Shown here in pieces: positions 32,811 to 41,362 of a DNA stretch of 64,000 bases. The translations under genes were made by a program, and so were the position numbers. Each line of letters starts with the position of its first letter. The stretch's first letter is position 1. The DNA is taken from the NCBI GenBank assembly GCA_964494205.1, contig CAZBRD010000018.1, forward strand, positions 22,707-86,706, written 5' to 3'. The DNA comes from JBBTCX01 sp964494205 (GTDB lineage Bacteria; Planctomycetota; Phycisphaerae; UBA1845). The notes below the pieces were generated by a model. That model ran no database searches. It had not been told where the DNA came from and worked only from the letters and a program-made list of their open reading frames with translations.

Positions 32811-35492
32811 TCAAGGCTTGGCTTTGACAAAACACGCGCCGGCCCAATCGACGTGGTCGAATCGCTTGCCGTCGGATGTCGGGTCAGCCAGCAGCGTGAT
32901 TCGCCTCGCCTTGCCCAGTTCGACGTGAACGGTCGATGGATCAGACGTGCCGGTAAGCACCGGACTGATGAAAACCGGCTCATTATCATCCAGCGAAACA
33001 GAGACTTTGATCGAGCCCGCGCCATTGGTTGAGCGATTCACACCGACGGTGGCCTCAAAATAGTCGTAGCCCTCGGGTATGTCGTACACAAGTTTCGACG
33101 GCGCATGTGACCCCAGCCCACGTTCATATTGGTCCGGACCGGGTTGGAGTTTGCCGCCCTCGACCGATCGATCCATCGTCAGATCGCCATAGTCCTGACT
33201 GACCGACACTGGCGTCAGTAAGCTCAGATAGAGAATGCCTTGATCGTCCGGCTCCGGAATCGATGCTTCGCCTGGGGCTTCGCCATTCTCGCGAATGCGG
33301 AACAAGAGGTATTCGTATGATTTTTTCTGTGCTTCCTGGTAATCGGCCACCGGGAAGATCAGCTCGGCGAGATCTTTCGCAGCAGCGAGCTTGCCCGCGA
33401 GACTCTTATGATCGCGATCCGTAATGACGTACTTGCAGCCGAACTCGTCGCGAATGTCCTCGAGCTTGCATTGGATTTGCTCTTTGCGTTCTTTGCCGTT
33501 TTTGTCGCGCACGGTGTAGGAAGTAGTTGACGGCACTTCTCCGCGTGAAACCTTGATATATCGCTGCCACAAGTCAGGTCGACGTTCGTGCGTGAACTTG
33601 GGATCGAGACCGACGATGTAGTGGTTATACGAGTTGTGATAGAAGTAGACGGGGAAAATGTCCCAGTCATCTGTGAAAATCAGGTCGCCCGGCTGCGATC
33701 GCTCCTTCAGAAACGCCATCATGTTGCGAATGGCTACAAGGTCATAGCGACAGCGAGTCGATTCCTGAATGTCGACGAGTTGTCGACCGGCGGTTGCGGT
33801 GGCCACGATGAGGAAGAAAAACGTCAAGAACATGGCCAGGATTGCGCGCACGACTCCGCGAGTTGGCTGCATGGTCGCGACCGCCTGCGTGGTTCCGCGA
33901 GAGATGGAAATAACAACGAAGCAAATCGCTCCGAGCACGATCCACGTGGTCCAATGAAAAGGAATCTTTCCCTGCGACCAGTTTTTCCCAGCAAAGTTCG
34001 CCAGCAAATAAACGGTCCCGTAAACGCCGCCGACTATGGCCGCAAGGATCAAGGGTGTCAGCGTAAATGGCAGGATGCTTGATCCAGTGTCTCGCGAAGT
34101 TCGCTGAAATCCAAATGGACCGACCAGTACAATAAGGAGATAAAGAACCGCAACGCAAGCCCACACTTTCCATTCGACGAGCAGCGGACCGAGATCGACA
34201 AGGAACTTTTTCAGGGCGTCCAATGTCTGATCGACAAACGCGAATTGACTGCCGTGATGATGTATCACAAAGGCCGCGGCGAACGGCAGAATCGCCAGCG
34301 TGATTGGAAACAGCGCCAACGGCCATCCTGCTCTGCCATAAGTGAGCCAGCGAAAACGGTCGGACGCCTGTCGAAGTTGCGGGGCGACGAGATAGGCCGC
34401 ACTGAGCAGCGCGAACACGGGCCAATACTCAACGAATCGCCGCGCTTTCGCCATCAGCAACAGGAACACGAAGTTCATCAGGATGAGTGACAGTTCTTTG
34501 GCACTTAGCGTCGGGCCGAGTCGCGATCGGAAGGCCACGGCGACCGCCCAAACGGCCGCCGTTGGGCCGATCATCTGCGTGAACCACCATAAGTCCTGAT
34601 ACGGCTGCCACTCCTGGCCGACCGGGATGTCGGGCGTGAGACCTGTACCGAATACCTGAAGCTTCAGGAAGTCGACCATGCCGTCGTTGTACGGATAGAA
34701 GTAGACGCCCAACAGCCAACCTGACAGCGTGAGAAGAACCATGAGCCAAGGGAACTCGCGCGAATCGCGCGGGCCGAAGACCATTGCTAATGCATAAAGT
34801 GCGACGATCACCGGTGCGAACATCACGCCCCCGAGGTAGAGCGTGGTGGCTGCGTAGACAGATATGCCCGCGAGCACGTATCTGCGCCGGAACATGAATA
34901 AGAGTATCAGCAGCATGATCAGCAGAGACGGTGTGATCGCGCGCACGAACGCCTGGCGCGTGAAAAACTGAATGGGCATCAGAAGGAAAAACAGCAGCCA
35001 CATCCACCGCCAGCGCACGTCCTCGCTGATGAGCAGCAGATTGAACACCATCAACAGCAAGCCGAAGAATACCGAGGTGGCCCAGCGTCCACCTGCGGCG
35101 TAGTCCTGATTTAGATAGTGCGAGAGTTTCACAAAGGGCACCATCAGGAGATGGAAGCCGAAGTGGTGACTGACGAATCCGTGGCCTTCCTTGGTGAAAT
35201 ACGCGTACTTCAGCCACGGAAACTCCTTCGGTATTTCACCTTCGGACATCATGGCTGACATCTTCACATGGTAGAACGAGTCGTTGCCGGGCAGGCCGAG
35301 TTCATTGCCGGCGACACCGCCCGTGCCCGCATAAAAAAAGTGCATGAGCAGGGCACCGAAAAGGAAAATGACGAGAGACTCGGCGATGTACTCGAACCGA
35401 AGGAGTGACGGCGCAGGGTTCATACTTCGGACTTTCGCCGGTTCGATGGTTCTGATCTGCAAGTCTGGTGATGTTGGTTTCGCGGTGTCCAC
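32811..35492 (-). CDS. GT-C/STT3-like membrane glycosyltransferase with C-terminal NPCBM domain
   Basis: An 893-residue protein with about 12 membrane helices. The first external loop contains GNDSFYHVKMSAMM, which resembles the catalytic D-x-x-Y-H region of STT3/PglB-type oligosaccharyl- and related glycosyltransferases, but a WWDY acceptor motif is not visible, so it cannot be called an oligosaccharyltransferase. A mid-size soluble domain (about 570-730) follows. The last 150 residues are an NPCBM module (YERGLGSHAPSKLVYDIPEG to FDHVDWAGACFVKA) like that of the next gene. GTG at 35492 is chosen as start; a later ATG (MNPAPSLLRFEY, 24 residues in) is equally good. The pair should act on the same envelope glycan. 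Confidence 0.82.
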   Translation of the reverse strand: MDTAKPTSPDLQIRTIEPAKVRSMNPAPSLLRFEYIAESLVIFLFGALLMHFFYAGTGGVAGNELGLPGNDSFYHVKMSAMMSEGEIPKEFPWLKYAYFTKEGHGFVSHHFGFHLLMVPFVKLSHYLNQDYAAGGRWATSVFFGLLLMVFNLLLISEDVRWRWMWLLFFLLMPIQFFTRQAFVRAITPSLLIMLLILLFMFRRRYVLAGISVYAATTLYLGGVMFAPVIVALYALAMVFGPRDSREFPWLMVLLTLSGWLLGVYFYPYNDGMVDFLKLQVFGTGLTPDIPVGQEWQPYQDLWWFTQMIGPTAAVWAVAVAFRSRLGPTLSAKELSLILMNFVFLLLMAKARRFVEYWPVFALLSAAYLVAPQLRQASDRFRWLTYGRAGWPLALFPITLAILPFAAAFVIHHHGSQFAFVDQTLDALKKFLVDLGPLLVEWKVWACVAVLYLLIVLVGPFGFQRTSRDTGSSILPFTLTPLILAAIVGGVYGTVYLLANFAGKNWSQGKIPFHWTTWIVLGAICFVVISISRGTTQAVATMQPTRGVVRAILAMFLTFFFLIVATATAGRQLVDIQESTRCRYDLVAIRNMMAFLKERSQPGDLIFTDDWDIFPVYFYHNSYNHYIVGLDPKFTHERRPDLWQRYIKVSRGEVPSTTSYTVRDKNGKERKEQIQCKLEDIRDEFGCKYVITDRDHKSLAGKLAAAKDLAELIFPVADYQEAQKKSYEYLLFRIRENGEAPGEASIPEPDDQGILYLSLLTPVSVSQDYGDLTMDRSVEGGKLQPGPDQYERGLGSHAPSKLVYDIPEGYDYFEATVGVNRSTNGAGSIKVSVSLDDNEPVFISPVLTGTSDPSTVHVELGKARRITLLADPTSDGKRFDHVDWAGACFVKAKP

Positions 35493-35616
35493 TTGGTATC
35501 TACCCCAACAGGCTGAGTCGAACGCTCAACGCTGCCAACGCGGAAGTGTACGTCGAAAAAACGACGATGACAAAAGAGGGTTTACCGTAGTGTCATGGAA
35601 AGTCGTGTTGAATGAG

Positions 35617-36120
35617 TCAGTCGTCGTGGTTGCCGCAGCAACGGGGGCCCGGTGACGAGCCGCGCACCTTGGCGAAATACACTTCCCGACCGCGATCGCG
35701 ATAGTGCACTTCGTCCATATAGGCGCGAATGAGCATGATCCCGCGTCCGTTGGGGACGGGCAGGCGATCCGGCGCCGTGCAATCGGGCACGCGCTCGAGG
35801 TCGAAACCACAGCCCTCATCGCGAATGATGACCGCGACCTTATTACTCGTGACTGCGTATCGCACGGTGACGGTTTTGGTTGGATCGCAGCTGTTGCCGT
35901 GCTTGACGGCGTTGGTGAGGGCTTCCTCCAATGCGAGCTTGATGCCAAATACTTCCTCATCGGAGAAGCCGCACTGCTCCAACTCGGAGAGAATCGCGCG
36001 CTTGGGCTGACAAGTCTCGGCAAGATCGCTCTTGATCACGCAGACTTTGAACGACTTCTCATTGTCAGGATCAATTTCGGGCATGCGACGCGAACTCGAA
36101 AGCGAGAAAGCGGACCCCAT
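35617..36120 (-). CDS. Anti-sigma factor / RsbW-like histidine-kinase-type ATPase
   Basis: A 167-residue HATPase_c protein of the SpoIIAB/RsbW kind: the N box (LALEEALTNAVKHGN, about 66-80), G1 box (VIIRDEGCGFDLERVP) and G2 box (PVPNGRGIMLIRAYMDEVHY) are in order. Such proteins phosphorylate an anti-anti-sigma factor (STAS domain) and sequester a sigma factor. The neighbouring upstream gene, the STAS protein, is its expected partner; its ATG overlaps the STAS stop as TAATG. The C-terminal 12 residues are cysteine-containing (GPRCCGNHDD). No sigma factor gene is adjacent, so the regulated target is not known. Confidence 0.85.
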   Translation of the reverse strand: MGSAFSLSSSRRMPEIDPDNEKSFKVCVIKSDLAETCQPKRAILSELEQCGFSDEEVFGIKLALEEALTNAVKHGNSCDPTKTVTVRYAVTSNKVAVIIRDEGCGFDLERVPDCTAPDRLPVPNGRGIMLIRAYMDEVHYRDRGREVYFAKVRGSSPGPRCCGNHDD

Positions 36121-36482
36121 TAGAAACTCTGCAACGCCTGATCGGCGGTAGGATGTATATCGAATAGTTTGTTCAGCCGCGTGATCTTGAACACCTCAAA
36201 GATCTGCGGGGAAATGTCGGAAAGCTTCAGTTTTCCGGTCTGATCGGACATTTTCTTGTTGAGCGTGATAAGCATGCCGAGGGCGGCGCTGGAAAGATGA
36301 TCCACATTCTTGAAGCTCAGGAGCAGGTTCTTATCCGGGTGACCGTCAATAAGCTGGCCGATTTCGTCCTCGATTTCGCGGATTGAAAGCTCTTCGAGAA
36401 TCTTACGATCTGCGAACCCGACAACGCTAACGCCGTTGGATTCGGTGACGGTCAAATGTGAACGCGATTCAGCCATGGACAT
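36120..36482 (-). CDS. STAS-domain anti-anti-sigma factor
   Basis: A 120-residue STAS protein (SpoIIAA/RsbV type). The body HLTVTESNGVSVVGFADRKI then VDHLSSAALGMLITLNKKMS contains the phosphorylation-site region; the serine in DHLSSAALG is at about 71-72. ATG 36482 is preceded by GGAG at four bases (a second ATG three codons on also fits). It should be phosphorylated by the RsbW-like kinase encoded immediately after and, when free, release a sigma factor. A promoter with a palindrome lies at 36524-36551. The long frame extending to 36752 is not supported. Confidence 0.87.
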   Translation of the reverse strand: MSMAESRSHLTVTESNGVSVVGFADRKILEELSIREIEDEIGQLIDGHPDKNLLLSFKNVDHLSSAALGMLITLNKKMSDQTGKLKLSDISPQIFEVFKITRLNKLFDIHPTADQALQSF

Positions 36483-36523
36483 CTTGCTCCATCGGCGGTT
36501 TTTCAGAAGCGCCGAACTATTAA

Positions 36524-36551
36524 AGTCTACGCAGACACTTTGGAGTGTCAA
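36524..36551 (-). promoter_or_regulatory. Promoter with overlapping palindrome for the STAS/anti-sigma operon
   Basis: On the minus strand TTGACA (36551-36546), 16-base spacer, TAGACT (36529-36524). A perfect inverted repeat GACACT-4-AGTGTC (36534-36549) overlaps the -35 box and spacer, placed as an operator would be. Confidence 0.45.
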
Positions 36552-36907
36552 GGCGAAGCGAGTCGCTCGTCTGTACGGTTTGGCATTGTTGACGTGATTC
36601 GAGATAGGTCCATACCGGCAAGTGTAACCTTGTGGCATTTTTCGGGATTTGAATTCGTCAACACGAGAGCCGATTTCATTCGCGTCGAAGGAACGGGGCG
36701 TCTGTTTTTGCGGCTGACAATTGTCCAACAGAAGACAGACACATCGAGACAAGTTCGGTCTGTCGCGTGCACCTCACCGCTGCCCTCAGCAGCGACTTGA
36801 CCGAAGGCCGATGCTTGCCTACTCTCCCCGCAGGTGCTGTCAGTTGCTGTGCTTTGGCGTGCTCACCTTTGTGGCCGACTGAAGCGGCGATTAGACACTC
36901 CGCCGAC
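36552..36907. other. Region between the STAS operon promoter and tRNA-Phe
   Basis: No gene supported. The frame at 36540-36800 has no protein-like features. Confidence 0.4.
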
Positions 36908-36980
<73 letters not shown>

Positions 36981-37141
36981 GTAACACGAAGTGAGCGTTA
37001 GACTCCCGCCTTCTATGCTCCAGTTAGCCCAGTTGCGCAATGCTCGGCACAGTGAATGCAAAACGAATAGACGCGCAGGTAACACCGGAAGGACCTCTTG
37101 TAACATTCCTATAAAGTCGCGCAGATGAGTCGGCTGGCGTT

Positions 37142-38539
37142 ATGCACGCCGCCAGCGAAGGCATGTCGAAAACACCAACGAATCACCAGCCAATCCACGA
37201 TACATTCGCCGCCCTCCGCGTGCGTAACTATCGGCTATTCGTCATCGGCTGGCTGCCTGCATCTGTGGGGTTGCAGATGCAGGCGATGGCGCTGGCGTGG
37301 GAGGTATACGAACGCACGTTAGATCCCTTATCGCTTGGCATCATCGGCCTCGCTCGCGCTCTGCCGACTGTGCTTCTCGCGCTACCGGCAGGGCAGATTG
37401 TAGACCTCGTCGATCGCCGCCGCGCGCTCATCACCACGCAGGTTGGATTCACGATCACTTGCCTGCTGCTCGTGTTCGGATCGATGGCGTGGGAAACCGG
37501 TATGTTAGGTGACGGACCATGGGGAGTTCGCACCATGTATCTCCTCATTGCATTGACCGGTTTTTCGCGAGTCTTCAATGGACCGAGTCGATCGAGCCTG
37601 CTTCCGCTGATTATTCCGGGCGGTGTTAATGGACCTGTCTTTCACAATGCGATCACGTGGAACAGCGGCGTGTTTCAACTCGCTGCCACGCTCGGACCGC
37701 TGGTGGCTGGTTACTTGATCGCCATGACCGGTCGTGCCTGGCCGGTTTACCTCACGGCAGCCGCGAGTTGCTTTTGGTTTGCGATGACGGCTTCGCTCAT
37801 CCGCACGACCGAGCCAGACAATAGAGAGAAGCCACAGAGTTCATCGATTCTCGCGCTCATGCGTCCATCGTCCCTCATGCCCGGGATCCTCGACGGCGTG
37901 CGACATATTTGGCGCGAGCGGACAGTCTTTGGAGCTATCGCATTGGATTTGTTTGCCGTGCTGCTCGGCGGGGCGACGGCGCTCATGCCGGTATTCGCGA
38001 AGGAGATTCTTTACGTGGGGCCGATCGGGCTGGGGGCGCTGAAAGCCGCACCATACATTGGCGCGCTGCTGATGGCACTTGCGCTTGCGCGGCGTGAGCC
38101 GTTTCGCAAAGCAGGCCCGGCGTTGCTCTGGTCGGTCGCCGGGTTTGGAATCTGCACCATCATCTTTGGTCTATCCAAAAACTTCCTGCTCTCATTGATC
38201 ATGCTTGGACTTCTCGGCGCGTTCGACAACATCAGCGTCGTCGTTCGCCACGTGCTGGTGAGCGTACGCACGCCTGATCGGCTGCGAGGCAGGGTGGCGG
38301 CCGTCAATTCAGTCTTCATTGAATGTTCGAACGAGGTCGGCGGGTTTGAGAGCGGACTCGTCGCCAAATTGTTCGGGCCGGTTGTTAGCGTCGTCTCGGG
38401 AGGGATCGGGACGATTCTCGTTGTGTTGGGAATGGCCGCTTGGATTCCGGAGCTTCGACGTTTGGGGCGGCTCGTTGAAGTAGCTGACAAAGAAGCGGAA
38501 GAAAAATCCGAGACTCGCACGGCGGCGCTTACGAAGTAA
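37142..38539 (+). CDS. MFS-family transporter (EntS-like)
   Basis: A protein of up to 465 residues with about 12 membrane helices. The first pair is divided by the conserved loop IVDLVDRRRALI (D-R-R-R type) of MFS transporters. The N-terminal segment LRVRNYRLFVIGWLPASVGL is typical of the EntS/DHA3-like exporters (siderophore or drug efflux). No siderophore gene is nearby, so substrate is unknown. The start is uncertain: ATG 37142 or ATG 37163 (seven codons later). The C-terminus is charged (EVADKEAEEKSETRTAALTK). Confidence 0.87.
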   Translation: MHAASEGMSKTPTNHQPIHDTFAALRVRNYRLFVIGWLPASVGLQMQAMALAWEVYERTLDPLSLGIIGLARALPTVLLALPAGQIVDLVDRRRALITTQVGFTITCLLLVFGSMAWETGMLGDGPWGVRTMYLLIALTGFSRVFNGPSRSSLLPLIIPGGVNGPVFHNAITWNSGVFQLAATLGPLVAGYLIAMTGRAWPVYLTAAASCFWFAMTASLIRTTEPDNREKPQSSSILALMRPSSLMPGILDGVRHIWRERTVFGAIALDLFAVLLGGATALMPVFAKEILYVGPIGLGALKAAPYIGALLMALALARREPFRKAGPALLWSVAGFGICTIIFGLSKNFLLSLIMLGLLGAFDNISVVVRHVLVSVRTPDRLRGRVAAVNSVFIECSNEVGGFESGLVAKLFGPVVSVVSGGIGTILVVLGMAAWIPELRRLGRLVEVADKEAEEKSETRTAALTK

Positions 38540-38620
38540 CGCAGAGAATCGGGCGCCACACAGCGTTAATTGCAGGTTCGGTCATGATCTGAGCCGCGGC
38601 GTTTACGTCGCGTATCGTGC

Positions 38621-38636
38621 GCTGCCTGAAGGCAGC
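38621..38636 (+). repeat. Palindromic repeat, CTGAAGG variant
   Basis: GCTGCCTGAAGGCAGC, seven-base stem around GA, a relative of the CTGAAAG hairpins at 28308 and 30598. It lies between the MFS gene and the CPXCG gene. Confidence 0.5.
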
Positions 38637-38694
38637 GGCTCTGGCGTATCGTGGTTGTTTGTCAGAATCGCTGCGTGCCCACAGAATGCTCGCC

Positions 38695-38877
38695 ATGAAG
38701 GACGAGGCGAGCTATGTTTGCGATGCGTGCGGCGAAGAGATCGTGGTTCCCATCGATCCATCAGCCGGCGGTTCTCAGGAGTACGTGGAGGATTGTCCGG
38801 TGTGCTGTCGCGCCAACATCATTCACGTCGAAATTGATGACGACCGCGACGTGCGAGTCTGGGCCGAGGCAGAGTAA
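38695..38877 (+). CDS. CPXCG-motif cysteine-rich small protein
   Basis: A 60-residue protein with C-D-A-C-G-E at the start (YVCDACGEEIVVPIDPSAGG), the middle signature GGSQEYVEDCPVCCR, and an acidic tail. This is the CPXCG family, found in many bacteria and usually of unknown function; the four cysteines can bind a metal. ATG 38695 is chosen over upstream alternatives (38617, 38686) because it gives the usual family length. It ends 26 bases before the S9 peptidase start. Confidence 0.85.
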   Translation: MKDEASYVCDACGEEIVVPIDPSAGGSQEYVEDCPVCCRANIIHVEIDDDRDVRVWAEAE

Positions 38878-38903
38878 CGGCGCAAGTGGCGGAGGAGTTC
38901 ATC

Positions 38904-40976
38904 GTGCGATTCAAAACGCTTATTACGTTGGTCATCCTTGGAACACATTTCGCACGGGGCGGCGAGCCTACTCCGCTGACCGATATGGACGTGTTCAATC
39001 TGGAATACGCGTCCGATCCGCAAATTTCGCCGGACGGTACGAAGATCGTCTATGTGCGGCGATTTGCGGATGTCATGACGGATCAGTTCTACAGCAACTT
39101 GTGGATTGTCGGATTTGACGGGTCGAATCATCGCCCGCTGACGAGCGGGAATCGGCGGGACAACTCGCCGCGCTGGTCGCCGGATGGCACGCGGTTGCTC
39201 TACTTGTCGGATGAGCACGGCAGCACGCAACTGTACATGCGCTGGATGGACACCGGTCAGACAGCCAAGCTCACGAACGTGCAGCAGGCGCCGCAATCTC
39301 CGAGTTGGTCGCCGGATGGTTCGCAGATTTCGTTCGTGGGTTTCGTACCGTCGGACCCGATCAGCATCGCAAAAATGCCGGCAGCGCCGAAGGATGCGAA
39401 ATGGGCTGAGCCAGCGATGGTGATCGATCAGATCACCTATCGCTTCGACAAGAAAGGCTATCTCAAACCCGGCTTCTTTCATTTGTTCGTGATGCCCGCC
39501 GAACCGGGTACGCCTCGACAATTGACCAGCGGCAATTTTCATCACGGCGCTTCGCCGAGTGGCGGTGGAAAACATGTGTGGGCCCCTGATGGCAATTCGA
39601 TCATTATGTCCGCGAACAGGCACGCCGATTTTGAATTTCAGCCGCTCAATTCTGAAATCTATGAAGTAATCATCTCAGATGGGGAAATCAAAACCCTCAC
39701 GGATCGGCTCGGCCCCGACAGCAACCCTGCAATATCGCCCGATGGCAAGCTGATCGCGTACACGGGATTTGACGATTGTTTTCAGGGCCATCAGACGACA
39801 AAGCTGTACGTGATGAATCGCGACGGCACCGGCGTTCGCACGCTGACCAATGATCTCGATCGCACCATCGACAAAGTGGAGTGGGTTGGTAACGGCGATG
39901 GCATAGTCATCATGTACGACGATCAAGGCAACACCCGGCTGGACTTCTATTCACAGGATGGCAAGTTGACACTTGCGAAGGATCTTGGGGGAACCGGAAG
40001 CGCCTACGGCGGCGGCACGTTCAGCGTCTCAATGAATGGGCGCATAGCATTCAATTATTCGCCGACTGATACGCCCGGCGACGTTGGCGTTACGACGATC
40101 AAAGGCGAGCCGACACGCACTGTCACAAATATCAATCGCGATCTGCTGAGTCAGCGAAAACTCGGCGCGGTTGAAGAGATTTGGTACGAATCATCGAAAG
40201 ACACGCGTCGCGTACAGGGTTGGATCGTTAAGCCGCCGGACTTTGATCCCGCCCGAAAATATCCGCTCATTCTCGAAATCCACGGCGGGCCCTTCGCGAA
40301 TTACGGCGATCGGTTTGACGTGGAGAAGCAATACTGGGCCGGCAAGGGTTACGTCGTGCTCTACACCAATCCGCGCGGCAGCACGAGCTACGGTGAAGAG
40401 TTCGGCAACCTGATTCATCACGCCTACCCGGGCGACGATTTCTACGACTTGGACGCGGGCGTCGACGCGATGATCGCGAAGGGGTACGTCGATCCCGATA
40501 ACTTGTTCATCACCGGCGGCAGCGGCGGCGGAGTGCTGACTTGCTGGATGATCGGCAAGACCGATCGCTTCCGCGCAGCGGCCTCTCAGTACCCCGTGAT
40601 CAACTGGTATAGTTTCACTCTGAACGCAGACCTATCGGTGTTCTTCTGGAAATACTGGTTCCCCGGTTTGCCGTGGGACCACACGCAACACTACATGGAT
40701 CGGTCGCTCACTTCGGTGGTTAAGAACGTGAAGACGCCTACGATGGTCATCACCGGCGAGGAAGATTGGCGAACACCCATCTCCGAATCCGAGCAATACT
40801 ACAAAGCCTTGAAGCTGCTGAAGGTCGAGAGCGTTCTCGTCCGCGTACCCGACGAAGCGCACGGCATCCGCCAACGCCCTAGCCACCACATCGCGAAAAT
40901 GCTGAACATCGTCGGGTGGTTCGAGAAGTTCCGCAAAAACACAGAATCCGGGCCTGACGTAAAGGGTAAGAAGTAA
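38904..40976 (+). CDS. Exported S9-family prolyl oligopeptidase-like peptidase
   Basis: GTG at 38904, six to eight bases after GGAGGAG, gives 690 residues and a signal peptide (VRFKTLITLVILGTHFARGG). The first half is a beta-propeller of the DPP/TolB type with repeated SPDG turns (ISPDGTKIVY, SPDGTRLLYL, SPDGSQISFV, ISPDGKLIAY). The second half is the alpha-beta hydrolase: catalytic S540 in GGSGGG, D621 in GEEDWRTP and H653 in DEAHGI. It also contains the EIHGGPFANYG oxyanion-loop segment and NPRGSTSYGEEF, both common in S9 enzymes. Likely to cleave peptides in the periplasm or outside; possibly dipeptidyl- or acylaminoacyl-peptidase-like. Confidence 0.92.
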   Translation: MRFKTLITLVILGTHFARGGEPTPLTDMDVFNLEYASDPQISPDGTKIVYVRRFADVMTDQFYSNLWIVGFDGSNHRPLTSGNRRDNSPRWSPDGTRLLYLSDEHGSTQLYMRWMDTGQTAKLTNVQQAPQSPSWSPDGSQISFVGFVPSDPISIAKMPAAPKDAKWAEPAMVIDQITYRFDKKGYLKPGFFHLFVMPAEPGTPRQLTSGNFHHGASPSGGGKHVWAPDGNSIIMSANRHADFEFQPLNSEIYEVIISDGEIKTLTDRLGPDSNPAISPDGKLIAYTGFDDCFQGHQTTKLYVMNRDGTGVRTLTNDLDRTIDKVEWVGNGDGIVIMYDDQGNTRLDFYSQDGKLTLAKDLGGTGSAYGGGTFSVSMNGRIAFNYSPTDTPGDVGVTTIKGEPTRTVTNINRDLLSQRKLGAVEEIWYESSKDTRRVQGWIVKPPDFDPARKYPLILEIHGGPFANYGDRFDVEKQYWAGKGYVVLYTNPRGSTSYGEEFGNLIHHAYPGDDFYDLDAGVDAMIAKGYVDPDNLFITGGSGGGVLTCWMIGKTDRFRAAASQYPVINWYSFTLNADLSVFFWKYWFPGLPWDHTQHYMDRSLTSVVKNVKTPTMVITGEEDWRTPISESEQYYKALKLLKVESVLVRVPDEAHGIRQRPSHHIAKMLNIVGWFEKFRKNTESGPDVKGKK

Positions 40977-41362
40977 CTTGTACGACAATGCAAGCCTGTT
41001 GCCGCGCATCGAGGCGAGTTTCAAAAAAGGCGAAAGAATCTGCCATACAATGGGATTCGGCGAGACTCGCGCCGTCTGCGGTGAACTGATCTAGACCTAC
41101 CAAACCTGTAAAGTCCTGCTTCCAGCAAAGTCTCCAAAATACCGTTGCATTCGGCCAATTTCGCCGTGTACAGGTTCCCAGCAGCTCGGTAACATAGGAA
41201 CTATCTTTCGGGCTGTGGGGATCTTGCGACGCGATAGGTCTTAGGATGAGGTTTGAACGGACTCGTCGCCGTGGTGATCCCACTTTCGAAAACGAACTTT
41301 GCAGAAATTGAATTCGGGTACTGTGCCCGCGTGCTCTCGACGGAAAGGCCAGGGGAATAAGG
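40977..41362. other. Intergenic region before the M6 metalloprotease
   Basis: No gene supported; minus-strand frames over this stretch have no protein-like composition. The metalloprotease promoter is expected here but I could not identify it. Confidence 0.4.

Noticed and set aside
40879..41283. 134-codon minus-strand frame between the S9 and M6 genes
   Set aside because: Partly antisense to the S9 gene end, no start signal, and composition unlike protein.
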